Source: Melitaea cinxia (taxonomy: Eukaryota; Arthropoda; Insecta; Lepidoptera; Nymphalidae). Taken from it: 64,000 nucleotides of DNA. The DNA is taken from the NCBI RefSeq assembly GCF_905220565.1, contig NC_059416.1:7874001-7938000 (forward strand), written 5' to 3'. This document shows positions 12,782-22,859 of the stretch, piece by piece; positions within the stretch are counted from its first letter, which is position 1; each line of letters begins with the position of its first letter. The notes under the pieces are model-generated. The model had not been told where the DNA came from, made no database searches, and was given only the letters and a program-made list of their open reading frames with translations. A program made the position numbers and the translations under genes.

Positions 12782-13019
12782 CTAGCTGCTGCCCGCGACT
12801 TCGTCCGCGTGGAATAGTTACTTTGGGCTAACTAGGGAAGCTCTCAAAAGGAAAAAACCCCGATTTTGAAAAATTCTTCATTGGTGCTCCGCTCCTATTG
12901 GTCTAAGCGTGATGATATAGCCTTCGTCAATAAATGGGCTATCTAACACTGAAATAATTTTATTAGATTAGCGCGTTCAAGCAAACAAACACTCTTTAGT
13001 TTTATAATATTAGTATAGA
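12782..13019 (-). mobile_element. Helitron-like element, complete ends
   Basis: On the minus strand it runs from TCTATACTAATATTATAAAA to CGCGGGCAGCAGCTAG. The 5' TC and 3' CTAG ends with a GC-rich subterminal segment fit a short non-autonomous Helitron. The internal 'GATAGCCCATTTATTGACG' matches the fragment at 4445. Confidence 0.7.
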
Positions 13020-14120
13020 TTACCATAAACATAACATAGTGAATACAAGACAAGAAACCTTGCGAGCTGAAATCTGAACACCGCTGACGACTTACAAGTT
13101 TGGCAACTCACGCATAAATAATTTAACGTAATTCAACGTTTGGACCTTTCTCGTGAAATTCATGACAGATGTATGACTGACTTAATAACTCATACATACA
13201 TAATTTATCACGTCATAATACGTGAAATGTGAATGTGTGTTGTAACGTCGACAGAACTTCAATAGACATCTAACATGTATTATGACAACTTCTAGTCCTA
13301 AGGGGTTTTCAGACTGACGCAAATTGTTTATGTAGACTAACAACGTAGAATCTCTTAGGGAATCGCGGTTTACTTGACGTGTTTAAACAACTAAATGTTA
13401 TTTTAAGCGAATAATTATGCGTTGTGTGTGACTAAAATACTAGAATATAGCTCAATATTTTTAAATTGAAAGAGCTTCAGCACTGCGCTTAGTTAGTTTT
13501 TCTTTTTTACTGAAACAAAGTATTGCTGCTTATTTCGCACATTCGAATTAATAAAAATTACATTCAAAATATTTTAAATCAGTTCGATTTTGCACTAGTG
13601 AGATGTGTATAGTTCGAATTTGATTTGGGCGGTAAAAGTTTAGCATCAAATTGTTTCGAGTTTTTGTAATAAAACTCTAACGATCTGTTAAAATGCCTTT
13701 AATAATTGATATGTAATAAAATCCTTAAAGTTGGAGAAAATAGATTTTGGCAAAAATTTACATAATATTGTTCCAATTTAACCAAGCATTGAATTAAGAA
13801 TCAGTTGTAAATAGAATTAATTTTAGTGAGTTGTCACTTTGAAACAATGCCAGCTGTTACTTCCGATGTAACACCGAAGTTGTCATCTTTCGACCGACTT
13901 TCAATTTATTATCATTTTAAAAGATAGATAAAGTACTACAGTTGAAAAGAAAAAATAAAGTAATTCCTTTCACGTCATTTTATATTCAAGATTAAAACCT
14001 TTGTTGGTTTTCAAGATTTCCTGTGGGAGTGTCTTTTAACTCGTTTATTTTATTTGGCATTAGTTAAAGCGGTAAATAAATATCTTTAACATACAAAGAC
14101 GTTCTTCTCAATTTTTTTAT
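13020..14120. other. AT-rich non-coding DNA
   Basis: No gene, RNA or named repeat seen. Confidence 0.45.
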
Positions 14121-14124
14121 AGGA

Positions 14125-14410
14125 CTAGCTCGTCAACCTCGGCCCTCCTGATGGTAAGCGATTACCGTAGCCTATAAGCTAAGTAGCATATAGACAGCTG
14201 CAACACTAGAAGCATCGCAAGCCACTCTCCCCTGACCCTCATCAGGAGCTCTGGTCATCTTACTCACCACAGGAAGACTACTTGTCTCAAGTAGAAGAGC
14301 AGATAATGCTTGTATTATAGATAACAGCCGCTTGGTATGGTCAGAATTGAATCTGCAAACCCCGGAGCAGAAAGCAAGCTGCAAATTGCGCCCACGGGCT
14401 AGTCAAATAG
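14125..14410 (+). repeat. 'GTCGGCAAAC'-family repeat joined to a SINE scrap
   Basis: Positions 14125-14280 carry 'CTGATGGTAAGCGATTACCG', 'AGAAGCATCGCAAGC' and 'AGGAGCTCTGGTCATCTTAC', a degenerate copy of the repeat at 60600. Positions 14380-14408 read 'TTGCGCCCACGGGCTAGTCA', the minus-strand end of the SINE family at 49840-50088. A short minus-strand ORF here is not a gene. Confidence 0.55.
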
Positions 14411-14419
14411 AGACCATAG

Positions 14420-15200
14420 AGTACACGGTGCTCTGGCAATAGCTGAACTAACTAGGTCTTATTTAGGATATATGTATGTATAGACCATAAAAATATATTT
14501 TATTATAAAATATATTTTAGAACTACGATCTAATAAAATAAATGTTGAGTAATTATCGTGCTTCAATACAGTTGAAGTAATAAAACGTAATTATAGCTAT
14601 CTCTTAAAAGGCATTACGCCTTTTACTTTTATTGTCACGTTTTTACGGTTCATAAATGACAACTCTGTTATTCTAGTGAAAATTAATGCCGGAAATTTTC
14701 GTTCTTAATTGTAATAATGTCACCTATATTTTGTTTTTGTACAAATAAATAATAAATACTTATAACTAATTTAACACCAAACAACGAATTTAAACTAATT
14801 CCAAGAGCACTTCTTTATCGTACAAAGTAGGTATATTTTTTATTTATTTTATTTAGCAATAAAACTCAAAAATTATATAGTTAATTTAAAGTACCGATAT
14901 AAAATTTAGATTTTACTAAGGAGATTCGGCAAGATACAAATATATATGCATTGAAAAAATCTTAAAATAAAATGAAAATTGTATATTAATTATACCATGG
15001 AGTTAAGTTATAATGTATTATTCTAAACGAAGGAGGCAGAAAAAGAAACGAGGAAGAAAATCCGATTTACGTCGTCGACGTCATTTCCTGTTGTTTCGTC
15101 TTGGCAGTAAATTGTCAGGAGGAAGTGCTTATTTTGCCAGGGAAAACAAAAATAAAATTATTAAGACAGCACAGAAGATTAAATATTTTTTAAAACCACT
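14420..15200. other. AT-rich DNA with a small basic ORF
   Basis: No recognised gene. A plus-strand ORF at 15013-15255 encodes a very basic peptide (RRRQKKKRGRKSDLRRRR). It lacks a domain, splice signals or context, and runs into a degenerate repeat at 15220. Confidence 0.35.
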
Positions 15201-15219
15201 AGAATGGCAAACAAGTGTA

Positions 15220-15375
15220 CGGTTTATGATGGTACGCAGTTACAGCATATCGTAAGTGCGTTGCCAACCCTACCCTACAATAACCACAGCCTATCGACAA
15301 TGGATCTGGCTCATGACTTTGAGTATGATACTTCCTGCTGTGCACTACTTCGATCAAATATAGAAGATAAACACG
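15220..15375 (+). repeat. Degenerate 'GTCGGCAAAC'-family repeat
   Basis: Shares 'GCGTTGCCAACCCTACCCTA' and 'CTTCCTGCTGTGCACTACTT' with the fuller copy at 60600-60880. The ends are not recognisable. Confidence 0.45.
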
Positions 15376-15649
15376 TGAAAAAAAAATATGGTAAGGTATA
15401 TAGACGACAGGCACGAAGGCAATTTTTCAAATGGACGATTTCACAAAAAAAAATTGGACATACGATAGCGAAAAATACTTGGTAAAATATGTGGCTGAAT
15501 ATAACTGTCGCCGTGTATATTCGATTGTACAAGTTTTAAAAGTTGCTTTTTTGGGCTACTTTTCAAATTTTGAATATATTCCACAATAAGTATTATAAAT
15601 TTAATCCAAGTTTTGAAATTTATTCGGTATTATATTCGTACTATTATAT

Positions 15650-15880
15650 ATAGCCGACAGATGGCGGGATACCCATCCAGCTGCTGGCTTTGAAATATAC
15701 AGGCCGAAGACGGGCAGCAGCGTTTTCGGTGCTACAAAGCCAGCCCTGCGGTCACCAACCCGTCTGCCCAGCGTGGTGACTATGGGCAACACACATGAGT
15801 TCACGCCATTTTTGGCGTGAGCTTGTGGAGGCCTATGTCCAGTAGTGGACTGCAAAAGGCTAATGTGATGATGATGTGAT
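15650..15880 (+). repeat. RTE-tail repeat
   Basis: Includes 'GGCGGGATACCCATCCAGCT', 'AAGACGGGCAGCAGCGTTTT', 'CACGCCATTTTTGGCGTGAG' and ends 'AGTAGTGGACTGCAAAAGGC' with a short GATGATGATG tail. Same family and order of blocks as the copy at 58095. The minus-strand 84-residue ORF over it is a shadow. Confidence 0.7.
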
Positions 15881-15937
15881 TATATATACATTATTTTATT
15901 TAATACATATATGATACATCCGTGCAAGCATCCACTG

Positions 15938-16215
15938 TGGTGTAGTTTTGGGTGTAGGTACCTAAGTCCCACCGACCGTGGGTTCCATTCACCTTCGGAG
16001 TGGATATTTGTAAATATACAAATATTTGTTTCTAGTCTGGGAGTCTGTCCTTGTGGGTCTCCTAACCATGCATCGGAGAGCAAGTTAAGTCTAGCACCTT
16101 ATAGCGATCATTATTCAGTGTAGTGAATATGTCTGCTAACCGGCAGTGGAGATGCGCTGTGGATTAAGCTCCGACCTTTCTACAACATGAAAAAGAGAAA
16201 CTATTTAAGCTTTAA
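15938..16215 (+). mobile_element. tRNA-derived SINE, diverged
   Basis: Shares 'CTCCTAACCATGCATCGGAG', 'TTATAGCGATCATTATTCAG' and 'GTGGATTAAGCTCCGACC' with the SINE at 10653. The head is degenerate and the 3' tail stops at GAAAAAGAG. Confidence 0.6.
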
Positions 16216-16448
16216 TTACCAAGGAATCTTTGTAGAACTCCTGTAGAACTTATTTGTAGAAGAATTTTCAAGTGTACTGAAAATAAAACATTGTTTACTA
16301 GAAGCTATCACATTATCAAATTTGTTTACGGAACAATTTCAGTTGAAGATATATAAGATTCCTTGCTAATTCTGAAAATGATGGAGTTTGAATAAGTTAT
16401 TTCTGTAGAGGTTAGTAATGGTGATGGTTGTAGGAATCTACAGGCGGT

Positions 16449-16505
16449 AACAAGCGTACGGCCCAACTAATGGTAGTTGGGCCGTACGCTTGTTTGCCGA
16501 CTTAG
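16449..16505. repeat. Perfect 21-bp hairpin from the foldback repeat family
   Basis: Arms 16449-16469 and 16474-16494 are exact reverse complements (core AAGCGTACGGCCCAACTA) around the 4-nt loop ATGG. The sequence continues into GTTTGCCGACTTAG, the terminus of the repeat family at 60600-60978. It looks like a family member whose whole interior is lost, leaving two arms. Confidence 0.8.
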
Positions 16506-16754
16506 TCATAAAGAAAAAAACTCTGACAAAAATTGCATTCAAATGTAGCTCCAAGTTATGACATAAGATATATTATAGAATAAATGCACTGACAAGCTAT
16601 CTTATGAAAAATGTACAAGCCATCGTAAGCCTTGAAGGTAAGTAGGTAAAGTGGAAAAGAGGCAAATGCATCCATGAATTACATAAGACTGTGTATTTAC
16701 ATCGTTTGTTCTACTTTAGGTTTTAAAAATTCATTACCTTAGTATTTAGTAGTG

Positions 16755-16757
16755 TTG

Positions 16758-16788
<31 letters not shown>

Positions 16789-16814
16789 GTATGTGTTTGT
16801 ATATGTGTATGTTT
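16755..16814. repeat. TG-rich microsatellite
   Basis: (TG)n at 16755-16780 followed by mixed TATG/TG repeats. It is the 5' flank of the retrotransposon at 16815-22845; similar TG-rich sequence continues after that element's 3' end at 22846-22882. Confidence 0.85.
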
Positions 16815-16834
16815 GTTGAATTGTTGTATGTTTT

Positions 16835-17576
16835 GGGGGGTAAAGTTATTCGCGTCCGTAGGTACTACCTAACCACTTGCCCCTACACGTGCCCCCTGGG
16901 TGGTGCTAAATGAATAACAAGTCGAGAGTGCCTGCGCTGGCAACCTTGGGCAGTGCCGGCGCGGGCACTCCCGTAACACACTTACACACACATAATATAC
17001 TCACCTAGAACACCACATTTACACTACACAGTTACACTCCCACAGGCCCCCACACGCGCAAGTGCGTACATACTAAACATGCACCCATACACCTTTTACA
17101 CACAATAGACACTCACAACAAGGTTTTAACATAACACTTCTGCAGGGATGGTGTGGTCAAGTTCCTGCGGACCTTCCGTCGCAACAATAAGCGAGGGTTG
17201 GCCCCAATTGACCACCCGCGTGTTTGTGCCGTGCGCGGGGACCCGTAAGGGGGGATGAAGGAATCCTGGTGGCTGAGCCGAAAGAGCGTCGGCTGTTGTA
17301 CGTCTCCAAGGCAACACTCCACTTTGGTCTGGATTTCTCCTGACACGGGAGGCCGGAGGCTAGCCACCTTCGGTCAATCGGCTGCGACGTCCCGTCAGAG
17401 GGCCGTCAGGCGAGAGCTCTGTCCCGTCGGGGGTGGACGACGGGTGGGACGGTGAAGATCATCTCGCCCAGCTCGGCCTGCTTCCTAGCGGGGTGGGGCT
17501 CTATATCCTGAGGTGACTTCTGGCGCTAACAGCGTCCCCACTTGAGGGCTCCAAGGAGGGTGGAAGCACTCTCAGG
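16835..17576 (+). promoter_or_regulatory. 5' UTR of the retrotransposon
   Basis: GC-rich leader starting with a G-run. Elements of this group normally carry an internal promoter in the 5' UTR; no specific box was recognised. Small ORFs here lack domains. Confidence 0.5.
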
Positions 17577-19139
17577 ATGAACTTTATACTACCACTTATG
17601 GCTAATAATAAAAATAAAAACAAAAAACACAACACCAAGGCCGCACCCGGGGCGAACAACCCTGCTGGAGCGCCTACCACCAACCAACCGGCTGCACCTC
17701 AGGCTCATAACCTGAGTGTTGCGCCAACAATCGAACCGGCTGCACCTCGGGCTCACAACCTGAGTGCTGCGCCAACCCAGCTACTGGCTGCACCTCAGGT
17801 GCAGCACCTGAGTGAGGCTAGTACTAGTACTATTGACCTCACTTCTCTGAAGGCAGCAATGCCGACAGCCACCCAACCCTGGCAGGACGAGTCTTGCTGG
17901 AACTTGGTGACTGTTAAGAGAAGAGAGGTCAAAAAACGTGACCAGGTGTCGGCTCGCAAGGGGAAGCGGGCTGTAGTCCGTGCGGAGGCGCGGCGAACGC
18001 GACGCCCGACTGATGACGGGAGTAGGCCGCTTGAAGCTGCCGAAGGGAACGAAAGGACCCACGCTGCCCCTGTCAGTGTTGCGCTGGTCCCTGGCGAAGC
18101 CGGGTCAGCTGCACCTGTGGGGGCACCCTCGGAGGTTGTGGCAACTGCTGCTGCCTGCGCCTCCAAAACCAAACGAGCCAGACGCCGAAACAAGAACGCG
18201 ACGAAGGTGAGCCACGGGGAGCATCCAAGTCGGTCGAAACCCGCGAAGCGGGACCGACCGGACGACTCCTTCACCCCCCAGGGTAGTGGCAAGCGTCGCA
18301 AGCCTACCCATACCATCGGCTCCATCAAATACGCTGACGCGTTAAAGTCTAACGACTACTGCGTCGCGATTATGATGGAACCCTACCACGACCTCTCCAA
18401 AGAGCAGGCTGAGGCAATTGAGAGGCAGTTGCAGGGGGTGATGGACGAGGAAATATTCTCGCCCACCACTTCCGCAACACCCGTCGCTGCACCGCAGTTT
18501 AGGGGGAAAGCCTTCCATAGTGAGGGCACCCTTAAGATGTGGTGCAGGGACGATTTCGCCCTTCAATGGCTTCGCCGCTCCATAGGGAGGATTTCGTCAC
18601 CACGCGCGGGAACCAGACTGGTTGTAAGAAAGCAGTCCGAGATCCCGCGGCGCGTCAAAGTAGGGCTGTTGATCCCGCAGGTGGAACCGGAGGATACTCT
18701 GGATAAGATCCGCCTGCGGATCATGTGCCAGAACCCGCAGTTCCGCGTCTCCAACTGGGCGCTTTACAATGCGGTGCCAACGGAGGAGAAGGCGACGATG
18801 TATCTTCTCCTTGGCATCCCGGAGGATGACGCGGAAAAGCTGAGGGAAGGCGAGCGTAGAATTTACTACAAGTTTGGTAATATCTACGCTCGCTTCCACG
18901 ATGACCGCACTACTGCACTGCCGAATCTCGGTGCGGACGAGAAGGTCCCTAGTGACCTAGGCAGTGCGAATAACAATGTGGTGGAGGGACAGCCGGGCTC
19001 CAGTAAGGAGCCTGTCGTCGACACCGGCTCGTCTGAAGTGGATCCCCAATTTGATCTGGGTGATCTTTCCAAGGATGAGCCAGGTGATCTTGACGACGCC
19101 ATCCTATCCAGCGATGATGGCGCTGCCAGCTCCACCTAG
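17577..19139 (+). CDS. Retrotransposon ORF1 protein (gag-like)
   Basis: 520 residues, ATG at 17577, TAG at 19137-19139. ORF1 proteins of this group bind element RNA and form the ribonucleoprotein. Residues about 20-80 hold three 16-residue repeats (PAAPQAHNLSVAPT type). Residues about 110-245 are rich in Lys/Arg, suited to nucleic-acid binding or nuclear entry. Residues about 245-440 form a folded-looking region beginning TIGSIKYADALKS and including LKMWCRDDFALQWL; it resembles the DUF4780-type domain I associate with LOA-like ORF1s (from memory). The last 80 residues are acidic (DLGDLSKDEPGDLDDA). I see no CCHC knuckles, unlike typical R1-clade ORF1s. ORF2 begins 26 nt before this stop in another frame. 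Antisense ORFs across it are shadows. Confidence 0.85.
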   Translation: MNFILPLMANNKNKNKKHNTKAAPGANNPAGAPTTNQPAAPQAHNLSVAPTIEPAAPRAHNLSAAPTQLLAAPQVQHLSEASTSTIDLTSLKAAMPTATQPWQDESCWNLVTVKRREVKKRDQVSARKGKRAVVRAEARRTRRPTDDGSRPLEAAEGNERTHAAPVSVALVPGEAGSAAPVGAPSEVVATAAACASKTKRARRRNKNATKVSHGEHPSRSKPAKRDRPDDSFTPQGSGKRRKPTHTIGSIKYADALKSNDYCVAIMMEPYHDLSKEQAEAIERQLQGVMDEEIFSPTTSATPVAAPQFRGKAFHSEGTLKMWCRDDFALQWLRRSIGRISSPRAGTRLVVRKQSEIPRRVKVGLLIPQVEPEDTLDKIRLRIMCQNPQFRVSNWALYNAVPTEEKATMYLLLGIPEDDAEKLREGERRIYYKFGNIYARFHDDRTTALPNLGADEKVPSDLGSANNNVVEGQPGSSKEPVVDTGSSEVDPQFDLGDLSKDEPGDLDDAILSSDDGAASST

Positions 19140-22100
19140 TAACCAATTAAAAATCACCCAAATCAACCTCCAGCATAGCCAGACTGCGACGGCTAACCTA
19201 CGCAGATTGCTGGAGGGAAAAACGAAGACCGTGGCCCTGATCCAGGAGCCGTGGATCAGGAACGGGAGAATCTGCGGTCTAAACAACATTGGAGGTAAGT
19301 TACTTCTAAATAATAACGTATACCACCCACGCACTTGTATCTATGCACACAGGGACGTGAACATCACCTTAATAACCGAGTTCTGCAGCAGAGATCTTAC
19401 AACCGTTAGGCTCCAAAAGGAACCCTCTTCGGGCCTGCCTGATGTGGTGATGGCATCCGCCTACTTGCCGGGCGATGCTGACATCCCCACTCCGGAGCTG
19501 GCCGCGCTTGCTGAGTACTGCGAGCGCCAGGGTCTGGAGCTCATGATATCCGCTGACTCCAATGCGCACCATGCGCTATGGGGCAGCAAGGACAACAACC
19601 AGCGAGGTGAGGATTTTGTTTCTTTTTTACTCGCAACTAAGCTTAATGTTATTAATAGAGGATCGGAACCAACCTTTGTAACTTCGAGATCCCAAACCAT
19701 CATTGATCTAACTCTGGCGACAGAGCATGTGTCCGAATATATTTCAGATTGGCATGTGTCTGACGACGTGTCGTGCTCTGATCACCGGTGGATCAAATAC
19801 AACCTAGAAGTCACGCTGACGTCACCTGCACCCCGCCGTAACCCTCGGAGGATGGACCGCGGCAGGTATGAGCTCCTGACAGCGGAGAAACTCAAAGGCG
19901 TCGAACTACCCGATAACCATGAAGGCACGGAGGACATTGATAATCATATCAACCAGATAACTGACTGCCTAATCACCAGCTTTGAACAAACATGCCCACT
20001 TTCATCACCTAGAGCGCGACAGTTCTGCAAAGGGCACTGGTGGGGACCGGAGCTCGAAAAGCTACGACGCAGGGTGAGGAAGTTGTTCAACAGAGCAAAG
20101 AATACTCGTCTAGAACACCACTGGGATGCCTACAAGCAGGCCCAATATCACTACAAAAGGCGCATCAGAATAAGGAAGAAGGAGTGCTGGAGGCGCTTTT
20201 GTACCAACATAGAAACGAACAATCAGGCGAACAGAGTTAAGAATATATTGTGCAGCGAACCGGTGCACAACCTGGGTAACCTGAAAAAACCGGATGGAAC
20301 ATACACCAAAACGGATCTGGAAACTTCAGAACTGTTAATAACTACACACTTCCCAGGATGCCAAATCGAAAGAATTGCGGCATGGGAGGAAGAGCCAAAG
20401 AAGACACCTGTAATGGTGGACTGGATCACCGCCAAGAAAATTGTCACACATGACAAAGTAAAATGGGCCATCAACAGTTTCTTACCATACAAGTCGGCAG
20501 GACTGGATAAGGTGTTTCCAGGTCTGCTAAGATGGAGTGATAGGAAACTTATCGACCACCTTGTCTCCATATATAGGAGTTGCTTAGCTTATTGCTACAC
20601 TCCAAAGTTATGGAGGGAAGTTAAGGTAGTCTTCATACCTAAACCCGGCAAAGGAGACTACTCACAACCAAAATCATTCAGACCTATTAGCCTTACCTCC
20701 TTTCTATTGAAAGTTTTGGAAAGGCTAATAGATCGGGAGCTGAGGAGCACAACTCTGGTTGAGCAACCCCTGAATCCCAACCAACATGCCTACTCAATGG
20801 GCAAATCAACGGACTCTGCCCTACACAAGGTTATATCCTATATAGAGGGCAATCTCCATCACAAAATATCAACCTTAGGCGCCTTTATTGATATTGAAGG
20901 GGCCTTTGATAAAACTAAGTTCACCAGCATAAGCCGTGCCCTGACCAAGCATGGAGTCAATAACACGATTGCCGGGTGGATTGACAGCATGCTGAAGTAC
21001 AGGGCTATCCAATTCACTGTGAATGAAATAACTAGAGGCGTTGTAGCGAGGGGGTGTCCGCAGGGGGGGGTCCTTTCCCCACTTCTGTGGAACATAGTGA
21101 TCGACGAACTGATCACCTTGCTCAACGACCGCAGATTTCTAACAGTGGGCTATGCAGACGACTTAACTGTACTCATCAGTGGACCATCTGAGAGGACAGT
21201 CTGCGACCAAATGAGGGCCGCACTAAAAGTCGTTGAACAGTGGTGTACGGACCACGAACTAACAGTGAACCCCGCAAAGACGGAACTTGTGATGTTCACA
21301 AATAAACGGAATTTAGGAAACCTTAAACTCCCTAAATTATTTGGCACCAGTCTTGCCCTAACCAAGGAGGTCAAATATCTTGGAGTAATCCTAGATAGTA
21401 AGCTTCTTTGGAACAGGCATTTAGACTCAAAAATCAACAAAGCCAGCATAATCCTCTGCCAATGCAAAAGGCTCCTCGGCAAAAGCTGGGGCATATCACC
21501 TAAAATTACTCTATGGCTTTACAAAACAATTGTCAGGCCTATAATCACCTACGGTGCGGTAATCTGGTGGCAGAGAACAGAACTTACAACCGTTAGAAAC
21601 AAACTCCAGCGGTTTCAGAGAATAGCATGCTCTGCAATCACTGGCTGTATGCGTACCGCCCCCACAGCAGCTCTTGAGGTTATGCTTGACCTGGCACCGC
21701 TTGACTTGTTCATACAACAGGAGGCGGCTATGTCAGCTATCAGGCTGAAACACTTGGGCTTGTGGTGCAACCAGGAGGGTCCACACAATAGACTTTGGAG
21801 CAACCTTGTGAGCTATGAGCCACTACTTGCTGCTCCTTGTGATAGGATTCCCAAACAATATATTTTCGAAAGAAAGTACCATATACAACCGTTTGAGGCT
21901 GAAAGAGACCAATCCGGCATACGCGAGGTCCGCATCTACACAGATGGCTCCAAAATGGGGTCTGGCACCGGTGCCGGAGTGTACTCACAAGACCTCAATA
22001 TCAACTTATCACTAACGCTGGGCCAACACAGCTCCATCTTTCAATGTGAGTGTGTTGCGATAACCCATGCAGCCACCGCCGTCCTGTCAAAAGGCATTAC

Positions 22101-22755
22101 GGATTGCAATATCCGTATTCTGTCGGACAGCATGGCCGTACTTAAAGCACTAGAGAGCAATTCGACTAACTCTAGTCTTATATACGAATGTCATCAAACC
22201 CTGGAAGTATTAGCCTCACATAATGAGGTAATCCTCCAGTGGATAAAAGGACATAGTGGATCGCGCGGAAACGATGCTGCCGACGAGCTTGCAAGACAGG
22301 GGTCCAATACAACGGTTGCCGGCCCAACCATCTTATTGCCGCTACCATTTGGACAACTGCGCTCGTGGGTAAGGCAACGTACACGTGCAAATCACAATGC
22401 CCTTTGGGCAAACCAGACCGGCTGTAGACAGTCTAAATTGGTACTCACGGAAGTATCACCGCACCTAGCGTGCCGACTGCTCAGTCTCAACCGCCTGGAC
22501 ATCAGAATAGTTGTTGGCACGATTACCGGCCACATGGCACTCAATCACCAACTATTCATCATGAATGCAACAGACAGCCCTCTTTGCAGGGGCTGTCTGG
22601 CTGCTGAAGAAACAGCCGCCCACGTAATCCTGGAATGCGAGGGAGTGGCCGCACACCGGGCTACCATCCTTAAGGGAATAAGGACGCTCCGAGAAGCCTG
22701 TGAACGCCCCAGGAGGCTTCTGAGCTTCTGGAAGGAGCTGGGCTGGCTGAACTAG
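19114..22755 (+). CDS. Retrotransposon ORF2: endonuclease, RT, RNase H
   Basis: Open frame with TAG at 22753-22755. I chose the ATG at 19114 (MMALPAPPSNQ, 1213 residues) because it overlaps the ORF1 stop by 26 nt and sits just before the endonuclease; the frame is open upstream to a GTG at 18964. APE endonuclease: about residues 12-230, with QEPW (Glu about 45), SADSNAHH (about 147) and SDHR (about 222). RT: FRPISLTSFLLKVLERL, FIDIEGAFD (about 590), GCPQGGVLSP (about 648) and catalytic YADD at 680. RNase H: about 940-1065, with IYTDGSKMG, CECVAITHA, ILSDSMAVL and GNDAADELAR, so all four acidic positions are present. C-terminal zinc-finger-like CRGC-x8-H-x4-C: about 1157-1175. It would nick target DNA and reverse-transcribe the element RNA there. 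No catalytic residue appears lost. Confidence 0.93.
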   Translation: MMALPAPPSNQLKITQINLQHSQTATANLRRLLEGKTKTVALIQEPWIRNGRICGLNNIGGKLLLNNNVYHPRTCIYAHRDVNITLITEFCSRDLTTVRLQKEPSSGLPDVVMASAYLPGDADIPTPELAALAEYCERQGLELMISADSNAHHALWGSKDNNQRGEDFVSFLLATKLNVINRGSEPTFVTSRSQTIIDLTLATEHVSEYISDWHVSDDVSCSDHRWIKYNLEVTLTSPAPRRNPRRMDRGRYELLTAEKLKGVELPDNHEGTEDIDNHINQITDCLITSFEQTCPLSSPRARQFCKGHWWGPELEKLRRRVRKLFNRAKNTRLEHHWDAYKQAQYHYKRRIRIRKKECWRRFCTNIETNNQANRVKNILCSEPVHNLGNLKKPDGTYTKTDLETSELLITTHFPGCQIERIAAWEEEPKKTPVMVDWITAKKIVTHDKVKWAINSFLPYKSAGLDKVFPGLLRWSDRKLIDHLVSIYRSCLAYCYTPKLWREVKVVFIPKPGKGDYSQPKSFRPISLTSFLLKVLERLIDRELRSTTLVEQPLNPNQHAYSMGKSTDSALHKVISYIEGNLHHKISTLGAFIDIEGAFDKTKFTSISRALTKHGVNNTIAGWIDSMLKYRAIQFTVNEITRGVVARGCPQGGVLSPLLWNIVIDELITLLNDRRFLTVGYADDLTVLISGPSERTVCDQMRAALKVVEQWCTDHELTVNPAKTELVMFTNKRNLGNLKLPKLFGTSLALTKEVKYLGVILDSKLLWNRHLDSKINKASIILCQCKRLLGKSWGISPKITLWLYKTIVRPIITYGAVIWWQRTELTTVRNKLQRFQRIACSAITGCMRTAPTAALEVMLDLAPLDLFIQQEAAMSAIRLKHLGLWCNQEGPHNRLWSNLVSYEPLLAAPCDRIPKQYIFERKYHIQPFEAERDQSGIREVRIYTDGSKMGSGTGAGVYSQDLNINLSLTLGQHSSIFQCECVAITHAATAVLSKGITDCNIRILSDSMAVLKALESNSTNSSLIYECHQTLEVLASHNEVILQWIKGHSGSRGNDAADELARQGSNTTVAGPTILLPLPFGQLRSWVRQRTRANHNALWANQTGCRQSKLVLTEVSPHLACRLLSLNRLDIRIVVGTITGHMALNHQLFIMNATDSPLCRGCLAAEETAAHVILECEGVAAHRATILKGIRTLREACERPRRLLSFWKELGWLN

Positions 22756-22820
22756 TCGGCCCACTTTTCACGCATAATGGACCACTTTTGCGTCTAAATG
22801 CGGAAAACCGAGCCCACTAC

Positions 22821-22845
22821 AATACAATACAATACAATACAATAC
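22821..22845 (+). repeat. (AATAC)5 element tail
   Basis: Five exact AATAC units directly after the 3' UTR and before the TG-rich flank. Short tandem 3' ends take the place of poly(A) in several I/LOA-group elements. Confidence 0.9.
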
Positions 22846-22859
22846 ATGTGTATGTTTAT

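Larger units (their letters stand above)
16815..22845 (+). mobile_element. Complete-looking I/LOA-group non-LTR retrotransposon
   Basis: About 6 kb and GC-richer than its surroundings. Order: 5' UTR (to 17576), ORF1 (17577-19139), ORF2 (19114-22755) and a short 3' UTR ending in five AATAC units (22821-22845). It has APE-type endonuclease, RT and RNase H, the set found in the I and LOA clades, and ends in a simple repeat instead of poly(A). A 12-bp direct repeat ATGTGTATGTTT lies at 16803-16814 and 22846-22857 and may be the target duplication. A 9-bp alternative (TGTATGTTT at 16825-16833) would put the 5' end at about 16834, just before a G-run. Both main ORFs are open, so this may be a young or recently active copy. 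Confidence 0.85.

Noticed and set aside
15013..15255. Small basic ORF resembling a nuclear signal
   Set aside because: AG-rich run only; it continues into a degenerate repeat and has no supporting signals.
17795..18328. 177-residue antisense ORF across retrotransposon ORF1
   Set aside because: Shadow of a GC-richer coding frame; no domain.
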